Shown here: one piece after another, positions 43,772 through 57,022 of the stretch
How the letters are laid out: each line of letters begins with the position of its first letter
Numbering within the stretch: position 1 is the first letter of the stretch
Source: Nocardioides anomalus
Lineage (GTDB): Bacteria; Actinomycetota; Actinomycetes; Propionibacteriales; Nocardioidaceae
Assembly: GCF_011046535.1 (NCBI RefSeq)
Contig: NZ_CP049257.1
Location: 930,001 to 994,000 of the forward strand
Direction: 5' to 3'
DNA length: 64,000 bases
Translations under genes and position numbers: made by a program
The notes under the pieces: model-generated
What the model saw: the letters and a program-made list of their open reading frames with translations, nothing else
Database searches by the model: none
Told to the model about the DNA's origin: nothing

Positions 43772-44962
43772 ATGACTGCTCCGGAGCGCACGGTCTACCT
43801 CGACCACGCCGCCACCACGCCGATGGTGCCGGCCGCGGTGGAGGCCATGACGGCCCACCTGCTCGAGGTCGGCAACCCCAGCTCGCTGCACGCCTCCGGC
43901 CGGCACGCCCGCCGGATCGTCGAGGAGTCGCGCGAGACCATCGCCCAGGCGGTCGGCTGCCGACCCGGCGAGGTCGTGTTCACCTCCGGCGGCACCGAGG
44001 CCGACAACCTCGCGGTCAAGGGCATCCACTGGTCGCGGATGGACGCCCTCGGCGGCACCCCGCGGCTGCTCGCCTCGGCCGTCGAGCACCACGCGGTCCT
44101 CGACGCCACCGACTGGCTCCGCGACGCCGACGAGGCCGACGTCCGGCTGATCCGCGTCGACGCGACCGGCAGTGTCGACCTCGACCACCTGCGCGAGCTC
44201 GTGTCCGAGCGTCCGGTCTCGCTGATCTCGGTGATGTGGGCCAACAACGAGGTCGGCACCGTCCAGCCGATCGAGGAGATCGTCGCGATCGCCGCCGAGC
44301 ACGGCATCCCGGTGCACACCGACGCCGTGCAGGCCGTCGGCGCGGTGCCCGTGGACTTCGCGGCCAGCGGGGTCGACGCGATGACGATCACCGGGCACAA
44401 GCTCGGCGGTCCGTACGGCGTCGGTGCGCTCGTCGTGCGCCGCGAGCTCGAGCTCACCCCGCTGGTGCACGGCGGCGGTCAGGAGCGCGACATCCGCAGC
44501 GGCACCCTGGACACCCCGGCCATCGCCGGCTTCGCGGCCGCGGTCGAGCTGGCCGTCAAGGAGCAGGCCGACCGGGCGACCCGCATCGGCGCGCTGCGCG
44601 ACGACCTGGTCCGCCGGGTGCGCGAGGTGGTGCCCGACGCGCACGTGCACGGCGGCGCACTGGACCCCCTCGGCGTGCACCGGCTGCCCGGCAACGCCCA
44701 CCTCGGCTTCCCCGACTGCGAGGGCGACTCGCTGCTCATGCTGCTCGACGCCCACGGCATCGAGACCTCGACCGGCTCGGCCTGCTCGGCCGGCGTACCG
44801 CAGCCCTCGCACGTCCTGCTGGCCATGGGCTGCGACCCGGTCCAGGCGCGGCACTCCCTGCGGTTCTCCCTCGGCCACACCTCCACGGCGGCCGACGTCG
44901 ACGCGGTGGTCGAGGCCATCGGGCCCGCGGTCGAACGCGCCCGGGCGGCGAGGGCCCGCTGA
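43772..44962 (+). CDS. Cysteine desulfurase, NifS/IscS family
   Basis: PLP enzyme that takes sulfur from cysteine as a persulfide, 396 residues. PLP lysine is Lys210 in [13 protein letters not shown]; the persulfide Cys338 lies in [15 protein letters not shown]; start [14 protein letters not shown] is typical of group I desulfurases. Directly coupled to mnmA (TGATG overlap), so it supplies sulfur for tRNA 2-thiouridine synthesis; it may also serve Fe-S clusters. Confidence 0.95.
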   Translation: MTAPERTVYLDHAATTPMVPAAVEAMTAHLLEVGNPSSLHASGRHARRIVEESRETIAQAVGCRPGEVVFTSGGTEADNLAVKGIHWSRMDALGGTPRLLASAVEHHAVLDATDWLRDADEADVRLIRVDATGSVDLDHLRELVSERPVSLISVMWANNEVGTVQPIEEIVAIAAEHGIPVHTDAVQAVGAVPVDFAASGVDAMTITGHKLGGPYGVGALVVRRELELTPLVHGGGQERDIRSGTLDTPAIAGFAAAVELAVKEQADRATRIGALRDDLVRRVREVVPDAHVHGGALDPLGVHRLPGNAHLGFPDCEGDSLLMLLDAHGIETSTGSACSAGVPQPSHVLLAMGCDPVQARHSLRFSLGHTSTAADVDAVVEAIGPAVERARAARAR

Positions 44963-46047
44963 TGAAGGTCCTCGCTGCCATGTCCGGCGGCGTGGACTCC
45001 GCCGTCGCCGCGGCGCGCGCCGCCGAGGCCGGCCACGACGTCACCGGCATCCACCTCGCCCTGTCGCGCAACCCCGCGTCGTACCGGTCCGGCGCACGTG
45101 GCTGCTGCACCATCGAGGACGCCAACGACGCGCGCCGCGCGGCCGACGTCATCGGCATCCCCTTCTACGTCTGGGACCTGTCGGAGGAGTTCCACGAGGA
45201 CGTGGTCGAGGACTTCCTGGCCGAGTACGCCGCCGGCCGGACGCCCAACCCGTGCCTGCGGTGCAACGAGAAGATCAAGTTCGCCGCGGTCCTCGACCGG
45301 GCGCTGGCCCTCGGCTTCGACGCCGTCGCGACCGGGCACTACGCCCGGCTCCGGCAGGGCACGGACGGGCAGGTCGAGATGCACCGCGCCGTCGACGACG
45401 GCAAGGACCAGTCCTACGTGCTCGGGGTCCTCGACCAGGAGCAGCTGCGGCACTCGCTGTTCCCGCTGGGCGGCTCGACCAAGGCCGACGTGCGGCGCGA
45501 GGCGGCCGAGCGCGGGCTGCTGGTCGCGGACAAGCCCGACAGCCACGACATCTGCTTCGTCGCCGACGGCGACACCTCCGGCTGGCTGCGCGAGAAGCTC
45601 GGCGAGCGCGCGCCCAACACCGAGGGCGCGATCCTCGACGAGGACGGCACCGAGCTCGGCCGGCACGAGGGCACGTTCGGCTACACCATCGGCCAGCGCA
45701 AGGGCCTGCGGCTGGGCCGGCCGGCCCCGGACGGCAAGCCGCGCTTCGTGCTCGACATCGAGCCGGTCTCCGGCACGGTCACCGTCGGTCCGCGCGAGCA
45801 CCTGGCCGTGCACGGCCTCACCGGCATCCGCCCACGCTGGTGCGGTACGCCGCCCGCCCGCCTGCGCGGCACCGTCCAGCTGCGCGCGCACGGCGCCGAG
45901 CACCCGGCGGTCGTCACCGTCGACGGCGACGGCGTGGAGGTCGAGCTCCTCGAGCCGGCGTACGGCATCGCGCCGGGGCAGGCCGCGGTGGTGTACGACG
46001 GCACCCGCGTCGTCGGCTCGGCCACCATCGCCGCCACCCGACGGTGA
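44962..46047 (+). CDS. mnmA: tRNA-specific 2-thiouridylase MnmA
   Basis: Thiolates U34 of tRNA-Lys, -Glu and -Gln with ATP. The 361-residue protein has the PP-loop [13 protein letters not shown] at residues 5-17, the catalytic cysteines in [12 protein letters not shown] and [12 protein letters not shown], and [15 protein letters not shown] overlaps the desulfurase stop; sulfur donor and acceptor are thus co-made. Confidence 0.96.
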   Translation: MKVLAAMSGGVDSAVAAARAAEAGHDVTGIHLALSRNPASYRSGARGCCTIEDANDARRAADVIGIPFYVWDLSEEFHEDVVEDFLAEYAAGRTPNPCLRCNEKIKFAAVLDRALALGFDAVATGHYARLRQGTDGQVEMHRAVDDGKDQSYVLGVLDQEQLRHSLFPLGGSTKADVRREAAERGLLVADKPDSHDICFVADGDTSGWLREKLGERAPNTEGAILDEDGTELGRHEGTFGYTIGQRKGLRLGRPAPDGKPRFVLDIEPVSGTVTVGPREHLAVHGLTGIRPRWCGTPPARLRGTVQLRAHGAEHPAVVTVDGDGVEVELLEPAYGIAPGQAAVVYDGTRVVGSATIAATRR

Positions 46048-46736
46048 GCGTCCACGTCTGGCTGGGCGGCCTCGACGGCGCGACGTGGTGGGCCCAGGAC
46101 GCCGACGAGCCGGTGCTGGCCGCGTCGCTGATGAAGGTGCCGGTGGCCATGGCCGCCGAGGCGCTCGACCTGGACCGCTCGGTGCCGGTGCACACCGACT
46201 TCGACTCCGTGGTGGTGGGGGAGACCTTCGCGCTCGACGAGGCGGGCGACCAGGACCCGGACACGTGGGACGACGTCGGGGGCGACCAGGAGCTGCGCGA
46301 GCTCGTGCGGCGCGCCATCGTCCACTCGGGCAACCTGGCCACCGACCTGGTCATGGAGCAGACCGGTGTCGCCGCCGTCACCGCGCTGATGCCGCAGGTG
46401 CTGCGGATGATCGGCGACCAGCCGGCCACCGACCGCGGCATCGTCAACGCCGCCAGCGCCCGGCAGTGGGGCGAGCTGCTGGGCCGGGTCGCGGCGGTGC
46501 ACGACGAGGTCGAGGACGTGATGCGCGGTCAGACCTACCGCGAGGGCATCCCGGCCGGGCTCCCCGAGGGCACGCCGGTGGCCAACAAGACCGGCTGGAT
46601 CGAGGGCCACCGCCACGACATGGGCATCGTCCGCCCGCCCGACGCGACGCCGTTCGCGCTGGTGGTGCTGACCCGCGACGAGCCCGAGGGCACCATCGCC
46701 CTCGCCGCCCGCGAGGCCTGGACCCGCCGCCGGTGA
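46044..46736 (+). CDS. Serine hydrolase, class A beta-lactamase fold
   Basis: 230-residue cytoplasmic-looking (no signal peptide) protein with the penicillin-recognising fold: SLMK at 28-31 (Ser28 nucleophile, Lys31), SGN at 95-97 and KTG at 182-184. The deacylating Glu of true class A lactamases was not located with confidence, so a peptidase on wall peptides is more likely than antibiotic resistance. GTGA overlaps mnmA and the epimerase gene, which places it in a murein-peptide recycling run. Confidence 0.8.
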   Translation: MSVHVWLGGLDGATWWAQDADEPVLAASLMKVPVAMAAEALDLDRSVPVHTDFDSVVVGETFALDEAGDQDPDTWDDVGGDQELRELVRRAIVHSGNLATDLVMEQTGVAAVTALMPQVLRMIGDQPATDRGIVNAASARQWGELLGRVAAVHDEVEDVMRGQTYREGIPAGLPEGTPVANKTGWIEGHRHDMGIVRPPDATPFALVVLTRDEPEGTIALAAREAWTRRR

Positions 46737-47731
46737 CCGCCGTCGAGCGGGTCGAGGTCGAGCGGCTCAGCGCGCCGCTCCACACGCCGTTCGTCACCGC
46801 CCTGCGCCGGGCCACCAGCGTGGAGTCGGTCCTGGTGCGGGTGACCGACAGCGACGGCCGGGTGGGGTACGGCGAGGCGCCGGCCAACGGCCCCGTCCTC
46901 GGCACCACCCTCGAGGGCAACACCGCCGTCCTGGAGGGCCCGCTGCGCGACGCGGTCCTGGGCCGCGCGGTCGATCCGCGAGCCCTGTGGCCGCGGCTGG
47001 ACCGGGCCGTGCTCGGCCACGGGGCCGCGAAGAGCGCGCTCGACTGCGCACTGCACGGCCTGGGCGGCGCGCCGGCCGTGGACCTGCCCACCGTGGTGAC
47101 GCTGCCCGTGGGCGAGCCGGACGACGTCGCCGCCGCGGCCGCGGCGCGCGTGGCGGAGGGGTTCACCGACCTCAAGCTCAAGGTCGGCACCGACCCCGCG
47201 CTGGACCGCGCGCGGGTCCGGGCCGCCCGCGCCGCCGCGCCCGGGGCCGCGTTGCGCATCGACGCCAACCAGGGCTGGGACGCGCACACCGCGCTCGCGG
47301 TCCTCGACGACCTGGCCGACCAGGGCCTCGAGCTGGTCGAGCAGCCCGTCCCCGCTCGTGACCTGCTCGGCCTGGCCCACGTGCGGCGGCACGCCCCGGT
47401 CCCGGTGCTGGCCGACGAGTCGGTCTTCGGGCTCGAGGACCTGGTCGCGGTGATCCGCCTCGGTGCGGCCGACCTGGTCAACCTCAAGCTGGCCAAGGCG
47501 GGCGGCCTCACACCCGCCCGCGAGCTGGCCCGGGTGGCCCGGCAGCACGGCCTCGGCGTCACCGTCGGCTGCATGCTCGAGGGCCCGGTCGGCGTGGCCG
47601 CGGCGGCCCGGCTGGCGGCCGAGGTCGGCTGCGACGTGGTGCCCGACCTCGACGGCGCGTGGTGGCTGCGCGACCCCGGGCCGGTGGCCTACCCCGCCGG
47701 TCGGGTGCGGGTCGGCAGGATGGACCCATGA
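46733..47731 (+). CDS. Dipeptide epimerase (L-Ala-D/L-Glu type), enolase superfamily
   Basis: 332-residue muconate-lactonising-subgroup enzyme. Catalytic Lys148/Lys150 lie in LKLKVG; metal ligands are Asp177 (RIDANQGW), Glu203 (LVEQPV) and Asp228 (LADES); the second base Lys255 is in NLKLAKAGG. With an NlpC/P60 gene next to it, it fits the L-Ala-D/L-Glu epimerases of murein peptide recycling (YkfB in Bacillus, next to YkfC). GTG start overlaps the hydrolase stop. Confidence 0.85.
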   Translation: MTAVERVEVERLSAPLHTPFVTALRRATSVESVLVRVTDSDGRVGYGEAPANGPVLGTTLEGNTAVLEGPLRDAVLGRAVDPRALWPRLDRAVLGHGAAKSALDCALHGLGGAPAVDLPTVVTLPVGEPDDVAAAAAARVAEGFTDLKLKVGTDPALDRARVRAARAAAPGAALRIDANQGWDAHTALAVLDDLADQGLELVEQPVPARDLLGLAHVRRHAPVPVLADESVFGLEDLVAVIRLGAADLVNLKLAKAGGLTPARELARVARQHGLGVTVGCMLEGPVGVAAAARLAAEVGCDVVPDLDGAWWLRDPGPVAYPAGRVRVGRMDP

Positions 47732-48252
47732 GGGCGATCCGCGAGACCCCGGTCCACCGCGATCCGGACGAGCGCTCGGAGCGGGTCACCACGCTCGCGG
47801 TGGGCGAGGAGGCGGTCGTGGTCGCCACCGGTGCCCACTGGACGCGCGTCGTCGTGCCGGACCAGCCGAGCTCGCTGGACCCGGCCGGCTACCCGGGCTG
47901 GGTGCCGACCGCGGCGCTCGGCGCGACCCCGCTCGACGTGGCGCGCGGCCGGCTCGGCGCGGCGTACGTCTGGGGCGGCCTCGACTGCTCCGGACTCGTG
48001 CACCTGGCCTTCCGGGCCTGTGGCGTGCGGGTCCCGCGCGACGCCGCGGACCAGGCCGCGGCCGCCGCGCCGGTCAGCGAGCCGGAGCCGGGCGACCTGT
48101 TCTTCTTCGGTCGTCGCGGCGAGCCGGTGAGCCACGTCGGGTTCGTCACCGAGGTCGGGCTGCTGCACGCGACCGAGGGTCGCGGCGTGGTCGAGGAGCC
48201 GGTCCCGGCCGAGCGCCGCGAGACCCTGCTGGGCGCGGGGCGGCTCGGATGA
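47728..48252 (+). CDS. NlpC/P60 family peptidase with SH3-like N terminus
   Basis: 174-residue cysteine peptidase. Residues 1-65 form a bacterial SH3-like domain; the NlpC/P60 domain has Cys87 in GGLDCSGLVHLAF, His136 in VSHVGFV and a third polar residue near His147. No signal peptide, as in YkfC, which cleaves the gamma-D-Glu bond of murein peptides in the cytoplasm. ATG overlaps the epimerase stop (ATGA). The intracellular recycling role is inferred from layout. Confidence 0.85.
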   Translation: MRAIRETPVHRDPDERSERVTTLAVGEEAVVVATGAHWTRVVVPDQPSSLDPAGYPGWVPTAALGATPLDVARGRLGAAYVWGGLDCSGLVHLAFRACGVRVPRDAADQAAAAAPVSEPEPGDLFFFGRRGEPVSHVGFVTEVGLLHATEGRGVVEEPVPAERRETLLGAGRLG

Positions 48253-49244
48253 CGCTCGCCACCGGCGTCGGCTCCCACCCTGGGGACGACCAGCGCGCGT
48301 ACGACGAGGCCGTCCGACTCGTGCTCGGCGAGCTGCCGGAGCTGGCCTACCTGCCCGAGGTGCCCGGTCGAGGCGCCACCGCGTCCATGACCGGCCGGGC
48401 CATGGCTGTGGTGGCCGCGCTCGGCGCGGACCTCCAGCCGGCGGGCTGGCGGCTCACCGACGGCCCGGGCGTGGACCAGCGCCGCGCCCGGAGCCTGCTG
48501 GCCCAGGACCTGGACGGGCTGGAGGAGCAGGCCCAGGGCTACGCCGGCGTGTTCAAGGTCCAGGTCGCCGGGCCGTGGACGCTGGCCGCCACCGTCGAGC
48601 GGCCGCGCGGCGACAAGGTGCTCGCCGACCACGGCGCCCGCCGCGACCTGGCCCAGGCCCTGGCCGAGGGGCTGGGCGACCACGTGGCCGACGTGCGCCG
48701 CCGGCTGCCGGGCGTCGAGCGGCTCGTGGTGCAGGTCGACGAGCCGGCCCTGGCCGCCGTCCTGGCCGGCCGGGTGCCCACCGCCTCCGGCTTCTCCCGG
48801 CACCGCACCGTGCACGCCCCCGAGGCGTCACAGGCCCTCGAGTGGGTGCTCCGGGCCGTGGCCGAGGCGGGCGCCGAGCCGTGGGTGCACTCGTGCGCGG
48901 GCGAGACGCCGCTCGACCTGCTCCGAGGCGCCGGCGCCCGCGGGCTGAGCGTCGACCACGCCCACCTGTCCGCGCGCGACCACGACGAGGTGGCCACCGC
49001 CCTCGAGGCGGGGGAGACGGTGGCGCTCGGTGTCGTGCCGTCCACCGACCCGGCCGACGTGCCTACGGACGCCCAGGTCACCGAGGCCTTGCTGCGCTGG
49101 CTGGAGATGGTCGGTCTGGACCCCGAGGAGGTGGGGGAGCGGCTCGTCCTGACGCCGTCGTGCGGGCTGGCCGGGGCCTCGCCGGCGTGGGCCCAGCGCT
49201 CGCTCGCGCTGCTGCACGAGGCGGCCACTCACCTTTCCGGGTGA
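48249..49244 (+). CDS. MetE C-terminal-like (methionine synthase II family) protein
   Basis: 331-residue cobalamin-independent methionine synthase-like TIM barrel, only the catalytic half of MetE. Zinc-site-like residues are in WVHSCAGETPL and LTPSCGLAGAS; GVGSHPGDD marks the start. Such short proteins usually sit between mnmA and ligA in actinobacteria. They may transfer methyl groups from a corrinoid or another donor rather than from folate. ATGA-type overlap with the NlpC/P60 gene. Confidence 0.85.
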   Translation: MTLATGVGSHPGDDQRAYDEAVRLVLGELPELAYLPEVPGRGATASMTGRAMAVVAALGADLQPAGWRLTDGPGVDQRRARSLLAQDLDGLEEQAQGYAGVFKVQVAGPWTLAATVERPRGDKVLADHGARRDLAQALAEGLGDHVADVRRRLPGVERLVVQVDEPALAAVLAGRVPTASGFSRHRTVHAPEASQALEWVLRAVAEAGAEPWVHSCAGETPLDLLRGAGARGLSVDHAHLSARDHDEVATALEAGETVALGVVPSTDPADVPTDAQVTEALLRWLEMVGLDPEEVGERLVLTPSCGLAGASPAWAQRSLALLHEAATHLSG

Positions 49245-49279
49245 GCGTCCGGCAGTGAGGCCACGGTTACCGCCGGGAC

Positions 49280-49819
49280 ATGGCTGACCTGAGCGGCAAG
49301 AACGTCGCGATCATCGCAGTGACCTTCGTCGAGGACGCCGAGCTGACCACCCCGCGCGACGCGCTGACCGAGGCCGGCGCGACGGTGAAGATCTACTCGC
49401 CCGACGGCTCCTCCATCCAGACCGTGGAGGGCGACACCGACCCGAAGCAGGAGATCCAGGCCGACGGCAGCTTCGGCGACATCGACGTCGACACCATCGA
49501 CGCCCTCGTCGTGCCCGGCGGCACGGTGAACGCCGACAAGCTGCGCGTCGACGAGGACGCCCAGGAGCTGGTGCGTCAGGTGACCGAGGCCGACAAGCCG
49601 CTGGCCGTCATCTGCCACGCGCCGTGGCTGCTGGTCTCGGCCGGGCTGGTCGAGGGCAAGCGGCTGACGAGCTTCGAGTCGGTGGCCCTCGACGTCAAGA
49701 ACGCCGGCGGGACCTGGGTCGACGAGGAGGTCGTCGTCGACGGCAACCTCATCACCAGCCGCAACCCCGACGACCTCGACGCCTTCGTCGGCGCCATCGA
49801 GGACGCGCTCACCAGCTGA
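49280..49819 (+). CDS. DJ-1/PfpI family protein
   Basis: 179-residue type 1 glutamine amidotransferase-like protein of the PfpI group. Cys112-His113 lie in AVICHAPWLLVS with Glu20 near the N terminus, the usual nucleophile elbow triad of DJ-1/PfpI; FVEDAELTTP and the C-terminal VVVDGNLITSRNPDDL are typical of general stress protein 18-like deglycase/protease members. Followed by a strong hairpin. Confidence 0.9.
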   Translation: MADLSGKNVAIIAVTFVEDAELTTPRDALTEAGATVKIYSPDGSSIQTVEGDTDPKQEIQADGSFGDIDVDTIDALVVPGGTVNADKLRVDEDAQELVRQVTEADKPLAVICHAPWLLVSAGLVEGKRLTSFESVALDVKNAGGTWVDEEVVVDGNLITSRNPDDLDAFVGAIEDALTS

Positions 49820-49837
49820 GGCCCAACCCCGACGCAG

Positions 49838-49873
49838 ACCGCGGCCCCCGCTCCGAGGAGCGGGGGCCGCGGT
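49838..49873. terminator. Bidirectional terminator hairpin
   Basis: A 16-bp perfect stem: the arm 49838-49853 (ACCGCGGCCCCCGCTC) pairs with 49858-49873 around a CGAG loop. It lies between the convergent PfpI and MFS genes and can end transcripts from both sides. No T tract. Confidence 0.7.
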
Positions 49874-49901
49874 GCGTCGTACGGCGAAGTCGTGCCGGGG
49901 T

Positions 49902-51497
49902 TCAGACCCCGACGTGCGCGCCCTCGGGGCCGTCGGTCGCGAGCTCCTCGTGCTTGACGTTGAGGAACGTCCACACGACCACCGAGGCCAGCAGCATCAT
50001 CAGCGAGCCGACCAGGAAGGCGTTGGTCGCGCCCTCGGTGAAGATCTGCGCGCCGAGCACCTGCTGGAGCGCCGACTGCTGGGCCTCGGACGGGGCCGCG
50101 CCGCCGGCCTGGGCCGCCGCCTTGGACAGCTCGGCGGTGCGGTCGGAGACGATCTGCGTGGCCGCGCTGCCCAGGATGGCCAGGCCGAGCGCACCGCCCA
50201 CCTGCTGCATGGTGTTGAGCACGCCCGAGCCGATCCCGGAGTCGTCGGCCCGCAGGTGGTGCACCGCGGTGAGCGTGAGCGGGACGAAGGTCGCGCCCAT
50301 GCCCAGCGACATCAGCAGGATGAAGGGCAGCAGGTCGGTGACGTAGCTCCCGGTCACGTCCGAGACCGGGAAGTCGGTGTCGTAGGGCAGGCGGGAGAAC
50401 CCGAACAGCCCCGCCGCCGCCATCAGCGTGCCGACGCCGGCGATGTAGCGGGCGTCGAACCGGTTGACCAGGTTGGAGCTGAGGCCCGCGGCCACCACGA
50501 TGCCGGCGCAGAACGGCAGGAACGCGACGCCGGCCTTGATCGGGCTGTAGCCCATGACGTTCTGGATGTACTGGCTCAGGAAGTAGAACATCGCGAACAT
50601 CGCGGCCGGCGCGAGGAACATCGCGGCGTACGACGCCCCGCGCGTCCGGTTGAGGAACACCCGGAACGGCAGCAGCGGGTCGGCCGTGCGGCGCTCGACC
50701 AGGACGAAGGCCACCAGCACCACGGCGCCCGCGATCAGGCTGGCCAGGGTCCAGGTGTCGGTCCAGCCGTCCGAGCCGGCGCGGCTGAAGCCGTAGACCA
50801 GGCCGAGCAGGCCCAGGGTGCCGAGGACCGCGCCGGGCAGGTCGAGCGCGTGGTCCTGGGTCTCGGACTCGCGCAGGAAGCGCGGGGCCAGGGCGGCGGC
50901 GGCCAGGCCGATCGGGAGGTTGATCAGCAGGGTGAGGCGCCAGCCCTCGATGTCGAGGCCGAAGACGCCGTCCAGGCCGGTGAGCCACCCGCCGAGCAGC
51001 AGGCCGACGGCCGCGCCGGCACCGGACATCGCGGCGTACACGGCGAAGGCGCGGTTGCGGGCCGGACCGGCCGGGAACGTCGTGGTGATCAGCGCCAGGG
51101 CGGCGGGCGAGGCGAGCGCGGCGCCGAGGCCCTGCAGACCACGGGCGGCGAGCAGCATGCCCTCGCTGTTGGCCAGACCGCCGAGCCCGGAGGCCACGGC
51201 GAAGATGGCCAGGCCGGCCATGAAGATGCGCCGGCGGCCGTAGAGGTCACCGAGGCGGCCGCCCAGCAGCAGCAGGCTGCCGAAGGCGAGCGCGTAGCCG
51301 GTGACCACCCAGGTCAGGTTGGCGCTGGAGATGTCGAGGTCGCTCTGGATGTAGGGCAGGGCGATGTTCACGATCGTGCCGTCCAGCACGACCATCAGCT
51401 GCGCGACGGAGATCAGCACCAGGGCCCAGCCCAGGTGCAGCTCCTTCCCGCTGTTCGCCTCGACCTCGTCGCGGTCGGGCACGGTGGTGTCGGTCAT
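49902..51497 (-). CDS. MFS drug exporter, DHA2 (EmrB/QacA) family
   Basis: 531-residue, 14-helix exporter. Helix 1 has LMVVLDGTIVNIALP, motif A is GGRLGDLYGRRRIF, motif C is around AAVGLLLGGWL. AAGGA lies a few nt before the ATG. It follows a TetR regulator gene on the same strand 39 nt away, the common drug-efflux pair, and is probably induced when its substrate releases the repressor. Confidence 0.93.
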   Translation of the reverse strand: MTDTTVPDRDEVEANSGKELHLGWALVLISVAQLMVVLDGTIVNIALPYIQSDLDISSANLTWVVTGYALAFGSLLLLGGRLGDLYGRRRIFMAGLAIFAVASGLGGLANSEGMLLAARGLQGLGAALASPAALALITTTFPAGPARNRAFAVYAAMSGAGAAVGLLLGGWLTGLDGVFGLDIEGWRLTLLINLPIGLAAAALAPRFLRESETQDHALDLPGAVLGTLGLLGLVYGFSRAGSDGWTDTWTLASLIAGAVVLVAFVLVERRTADPLLPFRVFLNRTRGASYAAMFLAPAAMFAMFYFLSQYIQNVMGYSPIKAGVAFLPFCAGIVVAAGLSSNLVNRFDARYIAGVGTLMAAAGLFGFSRLPYDTDFPVSDVTGSYVTDLLPFILLMSLGMGATFVPLTLTAVHHLRADDSGIGSGVLNTMQQVGGALGLAILGSAATQIVSDRTAELSKAAAQAGGAAPSEAQQSALQQVLGAQIFTEGATNAFLVGSLMMLLASVVVWTFLNVKHEELATDGPEGAHVGV

Positions 51498-51536
51498 CGT
51501 GTTCCTTCTGCCTCGTGGGCGGGTTGGGAGGGTGGG

Positions 51537-52154
51537 CTACCGGCCGGCCGCGGTGGCGGCGGGCAGGATGATCTGGTCGACGACCTGCGCGATCGTCTCG
51601 GGGGTCGGGGGCTCGCCCATGATGAAGAAGCGGTGCAGGACGATCCCGGCCAGCGCCGGCGCCAGCAGCTCGATGTCGACGTCCTCGCGCACCTCACCGC
51701 GCGCCTTGGCCCGGTCGAAGATCGCCGACGAGGCCGCCAGCTTGGGCGCCAGCACCTGGGAGCGGAACGCCTCGGCGAAGTCGGCGTCGCGGCTGATGGC
51801 GGTGAGGATAGCGACGAACCCGTCGACCTCCGGCTTGTCGGTGAGACCACCGTGGCCGCAGTACGCCGCCAGCAGGTCGCCGCGCAGCGTCCCGGTGTCG
51901 GGCATCTCCAGGCCGGGGCCCTCGTGCCGGTGCCCGTGGTGCAGCGCGTCGATGACCAGCTGGACCTTGCCGTTCCACCGCCGGTAGAGCGTCGCCTTGG
52001 ACGCCTTGGCCTTGGTGGCCACCGCATCCATGGTCAGCCGGTCGTAGCCGACCTCCGCGAGGACGGCCAGCGCCGCCTCGAGGATCTCCGACTCCCGGTC
52101 GCCCTCGACCCGCGGACGGGTGGCGGCGGCAGCGGCCTCGGCCTGGGGGGACAT
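51537..52154 (-). CDS. TetR family transcriptional regulator
   Basis: 205-residue repressor. The N-terminal helix-turn-helix is EILEAALAVLAEVGYDRLT then MDAVATKAKASKATLYRRW; the C-terminal domain is the TetR_C variety that binds hydrophobic ligands. It is the first gene of the pair with the DHA2 exporter. A long perfect palindrome lies 28 bp upstream of its start and is the likely autoregulatory operator. Confidence 0.92.
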   Translation of the reverse strand: MSPQAEAAAAATRPRVEGDRESEILEAALAVLAEVGYDRLTMDAVATKAKASKATLYRRWNGKVQLVIDALHHGHRHEGPGLEMPDTGTLRGDLLAAYCGHGGLTDKPEVDGFVAILTAISRDADFAEAFRSQVLAPKLAASSAIFDRAKARGEVREDVDIELLAPALAGIVLHRFFIMGEPPTPETIAQVVDQIILPAATAAGR

Positions 52155-52172
52155 GAGCAGGTCCGCTCCTCG

Positions 52173-52205
52173 TTCACACGCGTGAAACGAAACGGTTTCG
52201 TTTCA
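52173..52205. promoter_or_regulatory. TetR operator: overlapping palindromes
   Basis: TGAAACGAAAC (52183-52193) and GTTTCGTTTCA (52195-52205) form a perfect 11-bp inverted repeat around one G. A second imperfect palindrome TTCACACGCGTGAA (52173-52186) overlaps it. Both lie just upstream of the TetR gene, in the right place to block its promoter and so control the TetR-exporter operon. Confidence 0.7.
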
Positions 52206-52323
52206 TCGGGTCTCAGCGTGGCATGGAGGAGGCCTCTGACCCAATCGCTTTTGTGGGGCAGGTCTGGACCAGTCGGGCGGTGTGTCTGGGTGCTGGGTCT
52301 CGTGGTGCGGGCTCTCGGGTCCC

Positions 52324-52505
52324 GCCGCCTGTGGACTGACCCGGCCCCCGCCGGACCGCAGCCCCCTCACCGAACGCAACCGACGCCGTGGTGCACGCGA
52401 CTGCCCCCAGCGTGGTCGCGCCGCGTATGCGTGCCCCACGCCGCGGGTCTAGCGTTCGGCGAGGGGGCTGCGGTCAGGCGGGGGCCGGGTCAGCCCACAG
52501 GCGGC
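52324..52505. repeat. Long inverted repeat, 54-bp arms
   Basis: Arms 52324-52377 and 52452-52505 are inverted copies with 51 of 54 positions matching (differences at 52335, 52353 and 52369 of the left arm). The 74-bp centre contains a second pair, CGTGGTGCACGC (52387-52398) and GCGTGCCCCACG (52430-52441), so the whole can fold into a single long hairpin. Two of the three differences become G-U pairs in RNA read from the minus strand. No transposase; it could be a small non-autonomous element, a structured RNA or a strong terminator. Confidence 0.85.
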
Positions 52506-52590
52506 CTGGTCGGCGGCGGCACCGTCTCGTCTCCGCCTTCACGGGTGGGTGGGGGTGTGGTGCGGGTTGCCGCGGCCGGCGCCGCCGAGA

Positions 52591-55226
<2,636 letters not shown>

Positions 55227-55242
55227 CCGGCCCGAGCGACGG

Positions 55243-55248
55243 CTAGGT
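55243..55248 (+). promoter_or_regulatory. -10 element of mmsA, leaderless
   Basis: TAGGTT ends 7 bp before the GTG at 55256; no ribosome binding site. Confidence 0.4.
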
Positions 55249-55255
55249 TCGGGGC

Positions 55256-56761
<1,506 letters not shown>

Positions 56762-56773
56762 GAGGATCTCGGT

Positions 56774-57010
56774 GTGCTGGAGCTGCGTCCCAACTGCGAG
56801 TGCTGCAACCGCGACCTGCCGCCGGACTCGCCCGACGCGATGATCTGCAGCTACGAGTGCACCTGGTGCCGTGACTGCGCCGAGCAGGTGCTGCGCGGCG
56901 TGTGCCCCAACTGCGGCGGTGGCTTCACCGCTCGTCCGGTCCGGCCAGCAGCCGCCCTGGCGCAGGACCCGGCCTCGACGAGGCGGGTCCTGCGCGCGAG
57001 CTGTCCCTAG
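56774..57010 (+). CDS. DUF1272 zinc-ribbon protein
   Basis: 78-residue protein with four CxxC-type pairs: CECCNRDLPPDS, ICSYECTWCRDC and CPNCGGGF, likely two zinc sites, the DUF1272 pattern. GTG start with AGAGGA about 9 nt upstream; 12 nt after mmsA, so probably co-transcribed. Function unknown. Confidence 0.85.
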   Translation: MLELRPNCECCNRDLPPDSPDAMICSYECTWCRDCAEQVLRGVCPNCGGGFTARPVRPAAALAQDPASTRRVLRASCP

Positions 57011-57022
57011 ACTGCGCGGCTG

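Noticed and set aside
46044..46736. Beta-lactamase resistance gene
   Set aside because: SxxK, SGN and KTG are present but there is no signal peptide and no evident deacylating Glu; context favours murein peptide metabolism.
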